64,000 bases of DNA. Origin: Kushneria avicenniae (lineage in GTDB: Bacteria > Pseudomonadota > Gammaproteobacteria > Pseudomonadales > Halomonadaceae). The position numbers and the translations under genes were made by a program. The notes under the pieces were generated by a model. It was given only the letters and a program-made list of their open reading frames with translations. It had not been told where the DNA came from and did no database searches. Positions 45,244-58,344 of this stretch are shown here, piece after piece. Each line of letters opens with the position of its first letter. Positions within the stretch are counted from its first letter, which is position 1. Location of the stretch: positions 496,001 through 560,000 of the forward strand of contig NZ_FOLY01000003.1 in assembly GCF_900112585.1 (NCBI RefSeq). Direction: 5' to 3'.

Positions 45244-46791
45244 GTGTCCATCGCTCTCTGGCAGCAATGTCTTGACAATTTACAGGATGAGTTGAGCTCA
45301 CAGCAGTTCAATACCTGGATCCGTCCCCTGCAGGCCGAAAGCGGTTCCAGTGACCACGAACTCTCCCTGTTGGCCCCCAACCGCTTCGTGCGCGACTGGG
45401 TCAATGACAAGTATTTAAAACGTATCAACGAGCTGATGCGCGAGCTGGCGCAGGGTCGCCCGCCAAAGGTGTCACTGGATATCGGCAGCCGCCGGACAGT
45501 GTCCAATCCCGCGCCGAAGCCTGCCGCCTCCGGTGAGCAGAGCAGCGCCGCGCCGCAGGGCAGCGCCGGTCAGCCGGCACCGGAAACCTGGTCGGCAGGC
45601 GTGACCCGCACTGCTTCGGCCCCCATGCCGCCCTCGCCGCCGACCTCCCCGCGCGGTGACTATCAGGATGAGCGTGAGATTCCGGCCGCGCCGCCCTCCG
45701 GCAACACGACCGGCGGGCGGCGCAGCGACAGCGGCGAGCGTCAGGTGCAGGTCGAGGGCAGCATTCGCCACCAGAGCGGTCTCAACCCCGGCTTCACCTT
45801 TGAAACCTTTGTCGAGGGCAAGTCCAACCAGCTGGCGCGGGCCGCCTCGCGTCAGGTGGCCGAAAACCCCGGCGGTGCCTACAACCCGCTGTTTCTGTAC
45901 GGTGGCGTGGGGCTGGGTAAAACGCACCTGATGCACGCGGTGGGCAACCATCTGGCCGGCCTGCGCGACAACGCCCGGGTGGTCTATCTGCACTCCGAGC
46001 GTTTCGTGGCCGACATGGTCAAGGCGCTGCAGCTCAACGCCATCAACGACTTCAAGCGTTTTTATCGCAGTGTCGATGCGCTTCTTATCGATGATATCCA
46101 GTTCTTTGCCGGCAAGGAGCGCTCCCAGGAGGAGTTCTTCCACACCTTCAATGCGCTGCTGGAAGGTGGTCAGCAGATGATTCTGACCTCGGACCGCTAC
46201 CCCAAGGAGATCAGTGGCGTCGAGGAGCGCCTGAAATCGCGCTTTGGCTGGGGGCTGACGGTGGCGATCGAGCCACCGGAGCTGGAAACACGCGTGGCGA
46301 TTCTGATGAAAAAGGCCGAGCAGGCGAAGGCCGATCTGCCGCACGATGCGGCGTTTTTCATCGCCCAGAAGATCCGCTCCAACGTGCGCGAACTGGAAGG
46401 CGCCCTCAAGAAGGTGATCGCCGACTCCCACTTCATGGGGCAGCCAATCAACCAGGAGTTCATCCGCGAGTCGCTCAAGGACCTGCTGGCGCTGCAGGAC
46501 AAGCAGGTCGGCGTGGACAACATCCAGCGCACCGTGGCCGAGTACTACAAGATCAAGGTGGCCGATCTGCACTCCAAGCGCCGTTCGCGCTCGGTGGCCC
46601 GGCCGCGGCAGGTCGCCATGGCGCTGGCCAAGGAACTGACCAACCACAGTCTGCCCGAGATCGGCGACGCCTTTGGCGGGCGCGATCACACCACGGTACT
46701 GCACGCCTGTCGCAAGGTGGTGGAGCTGCGCGAAGAGAGCTCCGACATCCGCGAGGACTACAAGAACCTGCTGCGTCTTTTGACCAGCTGA
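45244..46791 (+). CDS. dnaA: Chromosomal replication initiator protein DnaA
   Basis: AAA+ initiator that melts oriC. The 515-residue product has domain I ([25 protein letters not shown]), a long Pro/Ala/Ser/Gly-rich linker (about residues 85-180), Walker [13 protein letters not shown] at about 218-229, Walker [13 protein letters not shown], and the domain IV box-binding signature [12 protein letters not shown] 45244 with AAGAGG upstream fits; an in-frame ATG-like extension at 45175 overlaps a DnaA box and is rejected. First of dnaA-dnaN-recF-gyrB. Confidence 0.97.
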   Translation: MSIALWQQCLDNLQDELSSQQFNTWIRPLQAESGSSDHELSLLAPNRFVRDWVNDKYLKRINELMRELAQGRPPKVSLDIGSRRTVSNPAPKPAASGEQSSAAPQGSAGQPAPETWSAGVTRTASAPMPPSPPTSPRGDYQDEREIPAAPPSGNTTGGRRSDSGERQVQVEGSIRHQSGLNPGFTFETFVEGKSNQLARAASRQVAENPGGAYNPLFLYGGVGLGKTHLMHAVGNHLAGLRDNARVVYLHSERFVADMVKALQLNAINDFKRFYRSVDALLIDDIQFFAGKERSQEEFFHTFNALLEGGQQMILTSDRYPKEISGVEERLKSRFGWGLTVAIEPPELETRVAILMKKAEQAKADLPHDAAFFIAQKIRSNVRELEGALKKVIADSHFMGQPINQEFIRESLKDLLALQDKQVGVDNIQRTVAEYYKIKVADLHSKRRSRSVARPRQVAMALAKELTNHSLPEIGDAFGGRDHTTVLHACRKVVELREESSDIREDYKNLLRLLTS

Positions 46792-46888
46792 TGGCTGTTC
46801 CGGTGAGCGAGCCCGCCGCAACGTCATCCGCCGTGACCGACACGACAACACCGTGGCCGGAACAAGAGCCTGAAAAGAGTGGAGCCCC

Positions 46889-47992
46889 ATGAAATTTTCC
46901 ATTTCGCGTGAAGCCCTGCTGCGCCCGCTGACGCTGGTGGCCGGGGTGGTCGAGCGCCGTCAGACCCTGCCGGTGCTCTCCAACGTCCTGCTGAGCGCAG
47001 ACAACGAGGAGCTGTCGCTGACCGGCACCGACCTCGAGGTCGAGCTGATCGGCCGCGTAGCGCCCTCGAGCATCGAGGAGAGCGGCTCGGTGACCGTTCC
47101 GGCGCGCAAGCTGATGGACATCTGCAAGTCGCTGCCCGATCAGTCCGAGATTACCCTGACCATTGAGGAAAACCGGGCGCTGCTGCGCTCGGGGCGCTCG
47201 CGCTTTACGCTGTCGACCCTGCCGGCCGCCGAGTTCCCGAGCATCGATGAAGGTCAGGTCAACGCCGAGCTGACGCTGCCGCGTCGCACGCTCAAGCAGC
47301 TCATCGACGCCACCGGCTTTGCGATGGCCCAGCAGGACGTACGCTACTACCTCAACGGCATGCTCTTTGAGCTGCGTGACCATCTGGTGCGCACCGTGGC
47401 CACCGACGGTCACCGTCTGGCGGTCTGCTCGCGCAGCGCCGAGATTGCCCTCGAAGAGCCGCAGCGTCTGATCCTGCCGCGCAAGGGCGTGGTCGAGCTC
47501 TCGCGTCTGCTCGACGACAGTGACGAGCCGGTCACGCTGATGCTGGGCGCCAGCCACCTGCGCGTGCGCACCGGTGCCTACACCTTCACCTCGCGGCTGG
47601 TGGACGGCAAGTTCCCGGACTACGAGCGGGTCATCCCGAAAGGCGGCGACAAGCAGATTCTGGCCGAGCGCAGCGAGCTGCGTCAGGTGCTCTCGCGAAC
47701 CGCCATTCTCTCCAATGAGAAGTACCGCGGCGTGCGCCTTAATCTGGAGGCGGGCAACCTGCGGGTGCTGGCCAATAACCCCGAGCAGGAAGAGGCCGAA
47801 GAGAACGTGGCGATCGATTACAGCGGCAGCGCGCTGGAGATCGGCTTCAATGTCGGCTATCTGATCGACGTGCTCAGCGTACTGGACACCGATCAGGTTC
47901 AGCTGACGCTGTCCGATCCCAACAGCAGTGCGCTGCTGGAAGCCCCCGGTGGCGGCGACGCCATGTACGTCGTCATGCCGATGCGGCTCTGA
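46889..47992 (+). CDS. dnaN: DNA polymerase III beta sliding clamp
   Basis: Ring-shaped processivity clamp. The 367-residue product (E. coli 366) starts MKFSISREALLRPL and ends with the clamp-typical MYVVMPMRL, with FAMAQQDVRYYLNGML in domain 2. It lies 97 bases after dnaA and before recF on the same strand. Confidence 0.98.
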   Translation: MKFSISREALLRPLTLVAGVVERRQTLPVLSNVLLSADNEELSLTGTDLEVELIGRVAPSSIEESGSVTVPARKLMDICKSLPDQSEITLTIEENRALLRSGRSRFTLSTLPAAEFPSIDEGQVNAELTLPRRTLKQLIDATGFAMAQQDVRYYLNGMLFELRDHLVRTVATDGHRLAVCSRSAEIALEEPQRLILPRKGVVELSRLLDDSDEPVTLMLGASHLRVRTGAYTFTSRLVDGKFPDYERVIPKGGDKQILAERSELRQVLSRTAILSNEKYRGVRLNLEAGNLRVLANNPEQEEAEENVAIDYSGSALEIGFNVGYLIDVLSVLDTDQVQLTLSDPNSSALLEAPGGGDAMYVVMPMRL

Positions 47993-48074
47993 TCCTCCTG
48001 CCAGATCGTCTGTCGCAATCGTCTGTCACAACAGCGCCCGGCTCCGGCCGGGCGCGCGTCCCCTTCGGATCGCC

Positions 48075-51603
<3,529 letters not shown>

Positions 51604-51623
51604 TTCGACCATGCCGTTGCGGA

Positions 51624-51656
51624 TAAAACCGGAGCCCCTGGGCTCCGGTTTTTTCA
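51624..51656 (+). terminator. Rho-independent terminator of gyrB
   Basis: AAACCGGAGCCC/GGGCTCCGGTTT stem with a tiny loop and six T residues. The opposed gene's stop overlaps its right edge. Confidence 0.92.
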
Positions 51657-52067
51657 GTTCGGACCGATGGTTATAAACCATTTCGGTTTCATGCGGCCGA
51701 AGTCACGGCGCACGTTGTGTCTGAGCGCTGCCTTCGAATCCAGCACCACACTCTCTCCCGCCTCGCGCACGAACACTACCCAGTGCCAGAAGGGCACCCC
51801 GTCGATGAGGCGCCACTTGATGGCCAGCAGCGCCCGGCCCGGTAGTGCGTCCCAGCCGATAAAGGGCTGTTCCCCTTCAAGCACCTCGATGCCCAGGTGT
51901 GCCAGCAGTGCCCTGACATGCGACGTCTGTGACCAGAGCGTGCGATCGTTGGCATGAATGCCCAGCGCGGCGGCGCGGGTTCGGGCCGTGTCGTAGTCAA
52001 GCCCGGCCAGCGCTGCGCAGGCGGCGATGCCGCAGCCGGTGGGTTCTTCCTGAATGACGGGCGTCAT
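51654..52067 (-). CDS. Small C39/papain-fold cysteine-protease-like protein
   Basis: A 137-residue soluble protein with the complete C39-type triad by position: Gln6 (oxyanion), Cys12 in EPTGCGIAACAAL, His95 in FWHWVVFV and Asp110 in VVLDSKAA. The Q-x5-C spacing is as in ABC-linked C39 peptidases, but there is no transporter domain and no signal peptide. A basic C-terminal stretch (RRDFGRMKPKWF) follows. Substrate unknown. It is third in a tight minus-strand operon after the arginase-like and exonuclease genes, 24 bases from the latter. AAAGGATC precedes ATG 52067. Confidence 0.8.
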   Translation of the reverse strand: MTPVIQEEPTGCGIAACAALAGLDYDTARTRAAALGIHANDRTLWSQTSHVRALLAHLGIEVLEGEQPFIGWDALPGRALLAIKWRLIDGVPFWHWVVFVREAGESVVLDSKAALRHNVRRDFGRMKPKWFITIGPN

Positions 52068-52091
52068 GACGTGATCCTTTCGGAAGGCAAT

Positions 52092-52847
52092 TCAAAAAAG
52101 ACGGCCCTGCTCGGGTCGCAGGGTCAGGCCGCGCCGGGTGTATTCAGCGTCCAGTGAGGCATGCACATCGATATTACCGCCGCGCCAGCCGTTCAGCGCA
52201 GCGGTCAGGGCATCGTCATCGAGTGACTCGATCGTTTTGCCCCGTGATGGCCCGAAGCGCAGGCGCAGGCCGGGCACCGGTTGCCCGACGGTGGCCCAGT
52301 CGAGAAAGCTGGCGAAGTCCTCAAAGCCGAAACGCGCCATCAGCGGCGTGACCAGCGCTGCGGTCATGGTGACATCGAAAAGCGCCTCGTGAGCATGGGT
52401 CGGCTCACCGCCGGTCAGCTCGCGATACATGTGGCCCAGCGAGGCACTTTCCAGACCGTCGCGCTTTTTGAGTCGATAGGCGGGAATGAACAGATCCAGG
52501 CTGCGCCTCGGGCGACAGCCCAGCCGGCGGGCGATCACGTTGTCAAAGCCGGTATTGCTGTAGCCCATTACCAGCGCATCAAATCCCTGACGGGTGGCCT
52601 CCCGGTAGACCGGCGGGATGCCATGGCGATAGTCGGGACATTGAGCGACATCCTCGTCATGAATGCCGTGCACTCGGGTGGTGGCCGGGTCAATCGACCC
52701 GCCCGGGTGGTAGTGGGCGCTGTGCTGCCACTGCGATTCAAACCGGCCGTCGGTATGCAATACGCCGCCCAGCACCGCCAGCTGCACGACACCGCAGTGA
52801 CGGGCGCTGCCGCCCGCGGTCTCGAAATCGTGGATCAGCGCGCGCAT
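52092..52847 (-). CDS. DEDDh exonuclease, short SbcB-like
   Basis: A 251-residue 3'-5' exonuclease-fold protein: Exo I HDFETAG (Asp7/Glu9), Exo II YSNTGFDNVI, Exo III HAHEALFDVTM. The catalytic region is closer to E. coli exonuclease I (SbcB: HDYETFG, NNVRFDDEV) than to DnaQ, but the SH3-like and helical C-terminal domains of SbcB are missing. They are replaced by a short tail, RFGPSRGKTIESLDD, onward. Role in DNA or RNA trimming is inferred. It overlaps the arginase-like gene by 13 bases. Confidence 0.85.
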   Translation of the reverse strand: MRALIHDFETAGGSARHCGVVQLAVLGGVLHTDGRFESQWQHSAHYHPGGSIDPATTRVHGIHDEDVAQCPDYRHGIPPVYREATRQGFDALVMGYSNTGFDNVIARRLGCRPRRSLDLFIPAYRLKKRDGLESASLGHMYRELTGGEPTHAHEALFDVTMTAALVTPLMARFGFEDFASFLDWATVGQPVPGLRLRFGPSRGKTIESLDDDALTAALNGWRGGNIDVHASLDAEYTRRGLTLRPEQGRLF

Positions 52848-53698
52848 GGCGGTGCTTCAACCAGCAGCTTCTGCGCCACGGGTTTCAATATCTCGACCAG
52901 CGTCGTCAGATCCGCCGGCGTCTCGCTGTCCGGCCAGTGGGACTGAAGCTCGGCCACTTCCAGGCCGACCACATTCTCCTCGGCCAGCGCCGTCATCAGC
53001 GCGGTCAGGGTCTCGGACGCAAGCCCTCCTTTGACCTGGTAATCGGTGGGCACGACGCCGGGTTCGAGCACGTCGCAATCGATATGGATATAGACCGGGC
53101 GGCCGTTGATGGCGCGCTTGAGCGACTCGACGCTCAGCTCGGCCGGCGTCAGGTGGCGAAGACGCCCGTCATCGATCAGCGCCTGCTCGCCGGGGTCGAG
53201 CTGATGGGCGCCGGCCAGAATGACCTGATCCAGCGCCAGATGGCTGCCCAGCCCGCTGTCCCAGAGTCCTGCGGCGCCGGCAATCACCATGCCACCGAGA
53301 TAGCCCGACGCCGAGGTTTCCGGCGTGTTGAGATCGCCATGGGCATCGAACCAGACGATGCAGGCCTCGGGGTACTGACGGGCGACCACCGGCAGGGTCG
53401 CCAGCCCCCCGGCGCAGCGGCTCATGGTCAGGACCGGACGCTTGCCGGCGGCCAGCGTTTTCTCAAGATAGCGAGCGATCGACAGGAAGTCGGGCGTAAT
53501 GGCCCTGAGCACCTGCTGCCAGTCACCCGGCAGCGCCTGGCCCGCGGCGCCCAGTGTCTGCAGGGGAATGTCGAGCGTCGTCGCGAGCTGCCGGCCCAGC
53601 GCGAGCGCACCAGTCATGCCCAGTGCGTTGCGACCGGCACAGTTGCCCTGAAAGCAGATCAGCGGTGGGGGAGCGGTGACAGCGGGCTGCTGCGCCAT
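52835..53698 (-). CDS. Arginase/agmatinase-fold protein with altered metal site
   Basis: A 287-residue ureohydrolase-family protein. The second and third metal motifs are present (VWFDAHGDLNTP and YIHIDCDVLEP). The first, normally GGDHS, reads TMSRCAGG, so the usual metal-ligand His is missing and a Cys lies nearby. It may bind one metal or have lost or changed activity. ATG 53698 has GGAGG upstream. First gene of a three-gene minus-strand unit with the exonuclease and C39-like genes; no arginine-catabolic genes adjoin. Confidence 0.83.
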   Translation of the reverse strand: MAQQPAVTAPPPLICFQGNCAGRNALGMTGALALGRQLATTLDIPLQTLGAAGQALPGDWQQVLRAITPDFLSIARYLEKTLAAGKRPVLTMSRCAGGLATLPVVARQYPEACIVWFDAHGDLNTPETSASGYLGGMVIAGAAGLWDSGLGSHLALDQVILAGAHQLDPGEQALIDDGRLRHLTPAELSVESLKRAINGRPVYIHIDCDVLEPGVVPTDYQVKGGLASETLTALMTALAEENVVGLEVAELQSHWPDSETPADLTTLVEILKPVAQKLLVEAPPCAR

Positions 53699-53967
53699 GG
53701 TGCCTCCAGTATCAAAAGGTGAGCGGCAGATCATTCTGCCCGTCAGAAACCGCCATCATAGCAGTGCGTCTCATGCAAGAGCGCGCGCAGGGGGTGAGCG
53801 GCTCAAGGCGAGGGCCCTTGGTCAATGGTTGTATTGTGAGGCGCTAATGCCTGAGTAATAGTTTGTGACAGACCGGGTCCGCGGCAGTCACCGTAGAGCC
53901 CCGACACAACAACACCGACCCACCTTGACTGAAACCCTGCTTAACAACAACACAAGGGACGCACGCC

Positions 53968-55248
53968 ATGACAATCATGTTCAACAAGTGCCTGATGGCC
54001 GGTGTCATACCGCTGGCCATTGCGCTGTCGTCGACGGCTTTCGCTCAGGAGAGCACCGGTAAGGGCGAGGTCGAAGTGCTCAACTGGTGGACCTCCGGCG
54101 GAGAGGCCAAGGCGCTGGGCGCGCTCAAGGACCAGCTGGCCGACGACGGTATCGGCTGGCAGAACATGCCGGTCGCCGGCGGTGCCGGCACCAATGCCAT
54201 GGCCGTGCTGCGCTCGCGCATCACCTCCAACAACCCGCCAACGGCGGCGCAGGTGCTGGGCTATGACGCCCAGGACTGGGCAGACCGCGATGCGCTGAGC
54301 TCGCTGGATGATGTGGCCAGCGCCGGCAATTGGGACGAGGTCTTCCCGCAGCCGATCCAGCACTTTGCCAAAAGCGACGGTCACTGGATCGCCGCACCGT
54401 TTGAAATTCACTCGACCAACTGGGTGTGGGCCAACAAGTCGATGATGGATGAGCTCGGCATCCAGCAGCCCGGTAGCTGGGAAGAATTCATGGCCTCGAT
54501 GAAGAAGGCCCAGGACGCCGGTCATACCGGTCTGGCCTATGGCGGACAGCCCTGGCAGGACGCGACCGTGTTCGAGAACGTGGTGCTGGCGACCGGCGGT
54601 GCCGACTTCTATCGCCGCGCCATGATCGATCTCGACCCCGAAGCGCTCGATTCCGACACCATGATCAGGTCGTTTGATCGCTTCCGGGAGCTTTTGCAGT
54701 ACAAGGACGACAACTCTCCGGGCCGTGACTGGAATCTGGCCACGGCGATGGTCATCAACGGCGATGCGCTTTATCAGATCATGGGCGACTGGGCCAAGGG
54801 CGAGTTCCTCAATGCCGGTCTCGAGCCGGAGCAGGACTTCATGTGCTTTCGCACGCCGGGCACGCAGGACGCGGTGACCTTTAACAGCGACCTGATGATC
54901 ATGTTCAAGAATGACAACGATCAGCAGCAGGCGATGCAGCGCACCATGGCCGAAATCATCGGCTCGCCGGAATTCCAGATGACCTTCAGCCAGCTCAAGG
55001 GCTCGGTGCCAGCGCGTACCGACCTCTTGGCCGACAAGCTCGATGCCTGTGCCCAGCGCGGCTATGAGCAGGCGAAGGCGGCCGCCGAGAGCGACACGCT
55101 GATGGGCAGCATGGCGCACGGCTACGCCGCGCCGGCCAGCGTCAAGAACGCGGTCTTTGACATCGTCTCCTCGTTCGTCAACAGCGACATGCCCAGTGAT
55201 GTGGCCGCCGAGCAGCTGGCAATGGTCGTACAGGGCGCGCGCTCCTGA
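53968..55248 (+). CDS. gtsA: Sugar ABC transporter substrate-binding protein (GtsA-like)
   Basis: Periplasmic binding protein of a glucose/mannose-type ABC importer, 426 residues, with a cleaved signal peptide (hydrophobic segment ending STAFA). The mature start EVEVLNWWTSGGEAKAL is typical of family-1 sugar binders such as Pseudomonas GtsA. AAGGGA precedes ATG 53968. It is followed by a stem-loop and by gtsB-gtsC-gtsD. Glucose is the best-guess substrate. Confidence 0.9.
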   Translation: MTIMFNKCLMAGVIPLAIALSSTAFAQESTGKGEVEVLNWWTSGGEAKALGALKDQLADDGIGWQNMPVAGGAGTNAMAVLRSRITSNNPPTAAQVLGYDAQDWADRDALSSLDDVASAGNWDEVFPQPIQHFAKSDGHWIAAPFEIHSTNWVWANKSMMDELGIQQPGSWEEFMASMKKAQDAGHTGLAYGGQPWQDATVFENVVLATGGADFYRRAMIDLDPEALDSDTMIRSFDRFRELLQYKDDNSPGRDWNLATAMVINGDALYQIMGDWAKGEFLNAGLEPEQDFMCFRTPGTQDAVTFNSDLMIMFKNDNDQQQAMQRTMAEIIGSPEFQMTFSQLKGSVPARTDLLADKLDACAQRGYEQAKAAAESDTLMGSMAHGYAAPASVKNAVFDIVSSFVNSDMPSDVAAEQLAMVVQGARS

Positions 55249-55269
55249 TCAGCCTGATTTGATCCGTCC

Positions 55270-55293
55270 GGCCCCGCCAGCTCCGGCGGGGCC
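55270..55293 (+). other. Intercistronic stem-loop between gtsA and gtsB
   Basis: GGCCCCGCC pairs with GGCGGGGCC around a 6-base loop, with no T-run. Such hairpins commonly protect the binding-protein mRNA, giving more binding protein than permease. Confidence 0.65.
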
Positions 55294-55317
55294 ATGATCC
55301 TGAATCCGAGGTGATCG

Positions 55318-56220
55318 ATGTCGACCCCCCCCTCCCTGCGAGGCGGCGCGCGCGAGCGCCTGCAGCACTGGCTGCCCAGACTCGTGCTGTCGCCTTCGTT
55401 CGTGCTGGTGCTTTTTTTCGTTTACGGCTTCATTCTCTGGACGACATACATCTCGTTCAGCAACTCGGGAATGCTGCCGGACTATACCTGGGCGGGCACC
55501 CGGCAGTGGTCGCGGCTGTGGTCCTCATGGACCTGGGGCATCGCGCTGCACAACATCTGGGTGTTCGGACTGCTCTATATCGTCACCTGTACGGCGCTGG
55601 GCCTGTTGCTGGCGATCCTGCTGGATCAGCGCATCCGCGCCGAAGGAGCGCTGCGCACCATCTATCTCTATCCGATGGCGCTGTCGTTCATTGTTACCGG
55701 CACGGCGTGGCAGTGGTTTCTCAACCCGGGGCTGGGGCTTGAGCGCACCATGCATTCGCTGGGCTGGGAAAGTTTCAGCTTCAACTGGCTGATCGACGCC
55801 AATATGGCGATCTACACCGTGGTGATCGCGGCGGTCTGGCAGGCGACCGGCTTCATCATGGCGATGTTTCTGGCCGGGCTTCGGGGCATCGACGGCGAAA
55901 TGATCAAGGCCGCTCAGATCGATGGCGCGCCGACCTGGAAAATCTACGGCCGCATCATCATTCCCCAGCTGCGCCCGGTGTTTTTGAGCGCGATCGTGGT
56001 GCTGGCGCATCTGGCGATCAAGAGCTTTGACCTGATCGTCGCCATGACCGGCGGCGGGCCGGGCAATGCGACCGCGGTGCCGGCGACCTTCATGTACTCC
56101 TATGCGTTTTCGCGCAACGAAATGGGCATCGCTGCGGCCAGTGCCGTATTCATGCTGGCGGTGATCGCCGCGCTGATCATCCCCTATCTCTACAGCGAGC
56201 TGCGGGAGTCGCGATCATGA
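55318..56220 (+). CDS. gtsB: Sugar ABC transporter permease (GtsB/MalF-like)
   Basis: A 300-residue inner-membrane permease with about six helices and the EAA-type cytoplasmic loop (EMIKAAQIDGAPTWKIYGRIIIPQLRP) that contacts the ATPase. GAGG precedes ATG 55318. Its stop overlaps the gtsC start by 4 bases. Confidence 0.93.
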   Translation: MSTPPSLRGGARERLQHWLPRLVLSPSFVLVLFFVYGFILWTTYISFSNSGMLPDYTWAGTRQWSRLWSSWTWGIALHNIWVFGLLYIVTCTALGLLLAILLDQRIRAEGALRTIYLYPMALSFIVTGTAWQWFLNPGLGLERTMHSLGWESFSFNWLIDANMAIYTVVIAAVWQATGFIMAMFLAGLRGIDGEMIKAAQIDGAPTWKIYGRIIIPQLRPVFLSAIVVLAHLAIKSFDLIVAMTGGGPGNATAVPATFMYSYAFSRNEMGIAAASAVFMLAVIAALIIPYLYSELRESRS

Positions 56221-57092
56221 GTGCCGGAGCTACCGTTGCGCGTCGCAACACGCTGGGTCGGGCGCTGCTCTACGCCGTGCTCGCGGTCTTTGCGATCCTC
56301 TATCTGATGCCGCTTTACGTGATGCTGGTGACCTCGTTCAAGCCGCTTGAAGAGATCCATCAGGGCAATATGCTGGCGCTGCCCGACACATGGACGTTTG
56401 CGCCGTGGCGCGAAGCGTGGGGCAGTGCCTGCATCGGGCTCGAGTGCAGCGGCGTGCACGGCTATTTCTTCAACAGCATCAAAATCGTGGTGCCGGCGGT
56501 GCTGATCTCGGGGCTTCTGGGTGCGTTCAACGGCTACGTGCTGACCAAATGGCGCTTTCGCGGCCACAAGATCGTCTTCGGATTGATCCTATTCAGCTGC
56601 TTCATTCCGTTTCAGATCATTTTGCTGCCGATGGCGCGGGTGCTCGGCATCCTGCACATCGCCAACAGCACCACGGGGCTGGTGCTGGTGCACATCGTCT
56701 ACGGGATCGGCTTCACGACGCTTTTTTTCCGCAACTTCTACGAGAGCTTCCCCGACGAGCTGGTGCGCGCTGCCAAGCTCGATGGCGCCGGTTTTTTCAC
56801 CATCTTCTTTCGCATTCTGCTGCCGGCTTCGGTGCCGATCATCGTGGTGACGATCATCTGGCAGTTTACCAACGTCTGGAACGACTTCCTGTTCGGCGTC
56901 TCCTTTACCTCCGGCGACAGCGCGCCGATCACGGTGGCGCTCAACAACCTGGTCAACAGCTCCACCGGGGTGAAGGCGTACAACGTCAACATGGCGGCGG
57001 CGATGGTGGCGGCGGTGCCGACGCTGATCGTCTATATCCTGGCGGGCAAATACTTTCTGCGCGGTCTGATGTCGGGATCGGTCAAGGGCTGA
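56217..57092 (+). CDS. gtsC: Sugar ABC transporter permease (GtsC/MalG-like)
   Basis: A 291-residue second permease of the importer with six helices and EAA loop (ELVRAAKLDGAGFFTIFFRILLPAS). The MalG-like N-terminus reads LYLMPLYVMLVTSFKPLEEI. Coupled to gtsB by an ATGA overlap; gtsD follows after 7 bases. Confidence 0.93.
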   Translation: MSAGATVARRNTLGRALLYAVLAVFAILYLMPLYVMLVTSFKPLEEIHQGNMLALPDTWTFAPWREAWGSACIGLECSGVHGYFFNSIKIVVPAVLISGLLGAFNGYVLTKWRFRGHKIVFGLILFSCFIPFQIILLPMARVLGILHIANSTTGLVLVHIVYGIGFTTLFFRNFYESFPDELVRAAKLDGAGFFTIFFRILLPASVPIIVVTIIWQFTNVWNDFLFGVSFTSGDSAPITVALNNLVNSSTGVKAYNVNMAAAMVAAVPTLIVYILAGKYFLRGLMSGSVKG

Positions 57093-57099
57093 GGCACTC

Positions 57100-58308
57100 A
57101 TGAGCTTTTTACATATTCACAACGTCCACAAGCGCTTTGGCGACACCCACGTGCTCAAGGGCATCGACATTGCCATCGAGAAGGGCGATTTTCTGGTGCT
57201 GGTCGGACCGTCCGGCTGTGGCAAGTCGACCCTTTTGAACATGATCGCGGGGCTTGATGCCATCAGCGAAGGCGAGCTTTTGCTCAACGGCGAGCGGATC
57301 AACGATGTGCATCCGTCACGGCGCGATATCGCCATGGTGTTTCAGTCCTATGCGCTTTATCCCAGCATGACGGTGGCCGGCAACATCGGCTTCGGGCTCG
57401 AGATGCGCAAGGTTGCGAAGGCCAGACGCCGCGAGGCGATCCAGCGCGCCGCCGAGCTCTTGCAGATCGAGAACCTGCTGGATCGCAAGCCGGCCCAGCT
57501 CTCCGGTGGGCAGCGTCAGCGCGTGGCGATGGGGCGCGCGCTGGTGCGCGAACCGCAGCTCTTTCTGTTCGACGAGCCACTGTCGAATCTGGATGCCAAA
57601 CTGCGCGTCGACATGCGCACCGAGATCAAGCAGCTCCATCAGCGCCTGGGCACCACCATCGTCTATGTGACCCACGATCAGATCGAGGCGATGACGCTGG
57701 CCACGCGCATCGCCGTGATGCGCGGCGGTGAGCTGCAGCAGCTGGGCACGCCGCAGGCGGTCTACGACGATCCCAATAACCTTTTCGTGGCGGGGTTCAT
57801 GGGCTCGCCGTCGATGAATCTGGTCACCGCCCGCATCACACGCCACGAGGGAAGGCTGGTGGCCCGCATCGCCGCCCCTGCGGGCGATGTCACGCTGCCG
57901 ATCGTGCGGGATCGCGCCGCGCTCGAGGCGTGGTGTGACCGCGACGTGATGCTTGGCCTGCGTCCGGAGGCGATCACAGATCCGGCCAGCGCCAACCGCG
58001 AGGATGGCGACATCCATGAGGCCACACTTGAGATCGCGCTGGTCGAGCCCACCGGTGCCGATCTCTACGTGGTGACCCAACTGGGCGGGCGCAGCATCAA
58101 CGCGCGTATGCGTCCCGGTGCGCCGTTGAGCCCGGGCCAGTCGACCCGTTTTGCCTTTGATGTCTCGCGCATGGTGGCGTTCGACCCCGAGACGGAAGCG
58201 CGTATCCGCGATGAGGTGCCGGCCACGCCCGATGAGGCGTCGACAGGCCATGCAGATTCGACAGGAAATGCAGATTCGACAGGAAATATCCTCGGTCAGA
58301 ACGCGTGA
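57100..58308 (+). CDS. gtsD: Sugar ABC transporter ATP-binding protein (GtsD/MalK/UgpC-like)
   Basis: A 402-residue ATPase energising GtsBC: Walker A GPSGCGKST at about residues 37-45, signature LSGGQRQRVAMGRAL, Walker B LFLFDEPLSNLDAKLR, H-loop YVTHDQIEAMTL, then a MalK-type regulatory/OB region (MLGLRPEAI). The tail is unusual: an 18-base tandem repeat (58240-58287) encodes DSTGNADSTGN-type repeats. Confidence 0.92.
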   Translation: MSFLHIHNVHKRFGDTHVLKGIDIAIEKGDFLVLVGPSGCGKSTLLNMIAGLDAISEGELLLNGERINDVHPSRRDIAMVFQSYALYPSMTVAGNIGFGLEMRKVAKARRREAIQRAAELLQIENLLDRKPAQLSGGQRQRVAMGRALVREPQLFLFDEPLSNLDAKLRVDMRTEIKQLHQRLGTTIVYVTHDQIEAMTLATRIAVMRGGELQQLGTPQAVYDDPNNLFVAGFMGSPSMNLVTARITRHEGRLVARIAAPAGDVTLPIVRDRAALEAWCDRDVMLGLRPEAITDPASANREDGDIHEATLEIALVEPTGADLYVVTQLGGRSINARMRPGAPLSPGQSTRFAFDVSRMVAFDPETEARIRDEVPATPDEASTGHADSTGNADSTGNILGQNA

Positions 58309-58344
58309 TCATGATCCGGGATGGCTTCCCGTGGGGCGTGGCGC

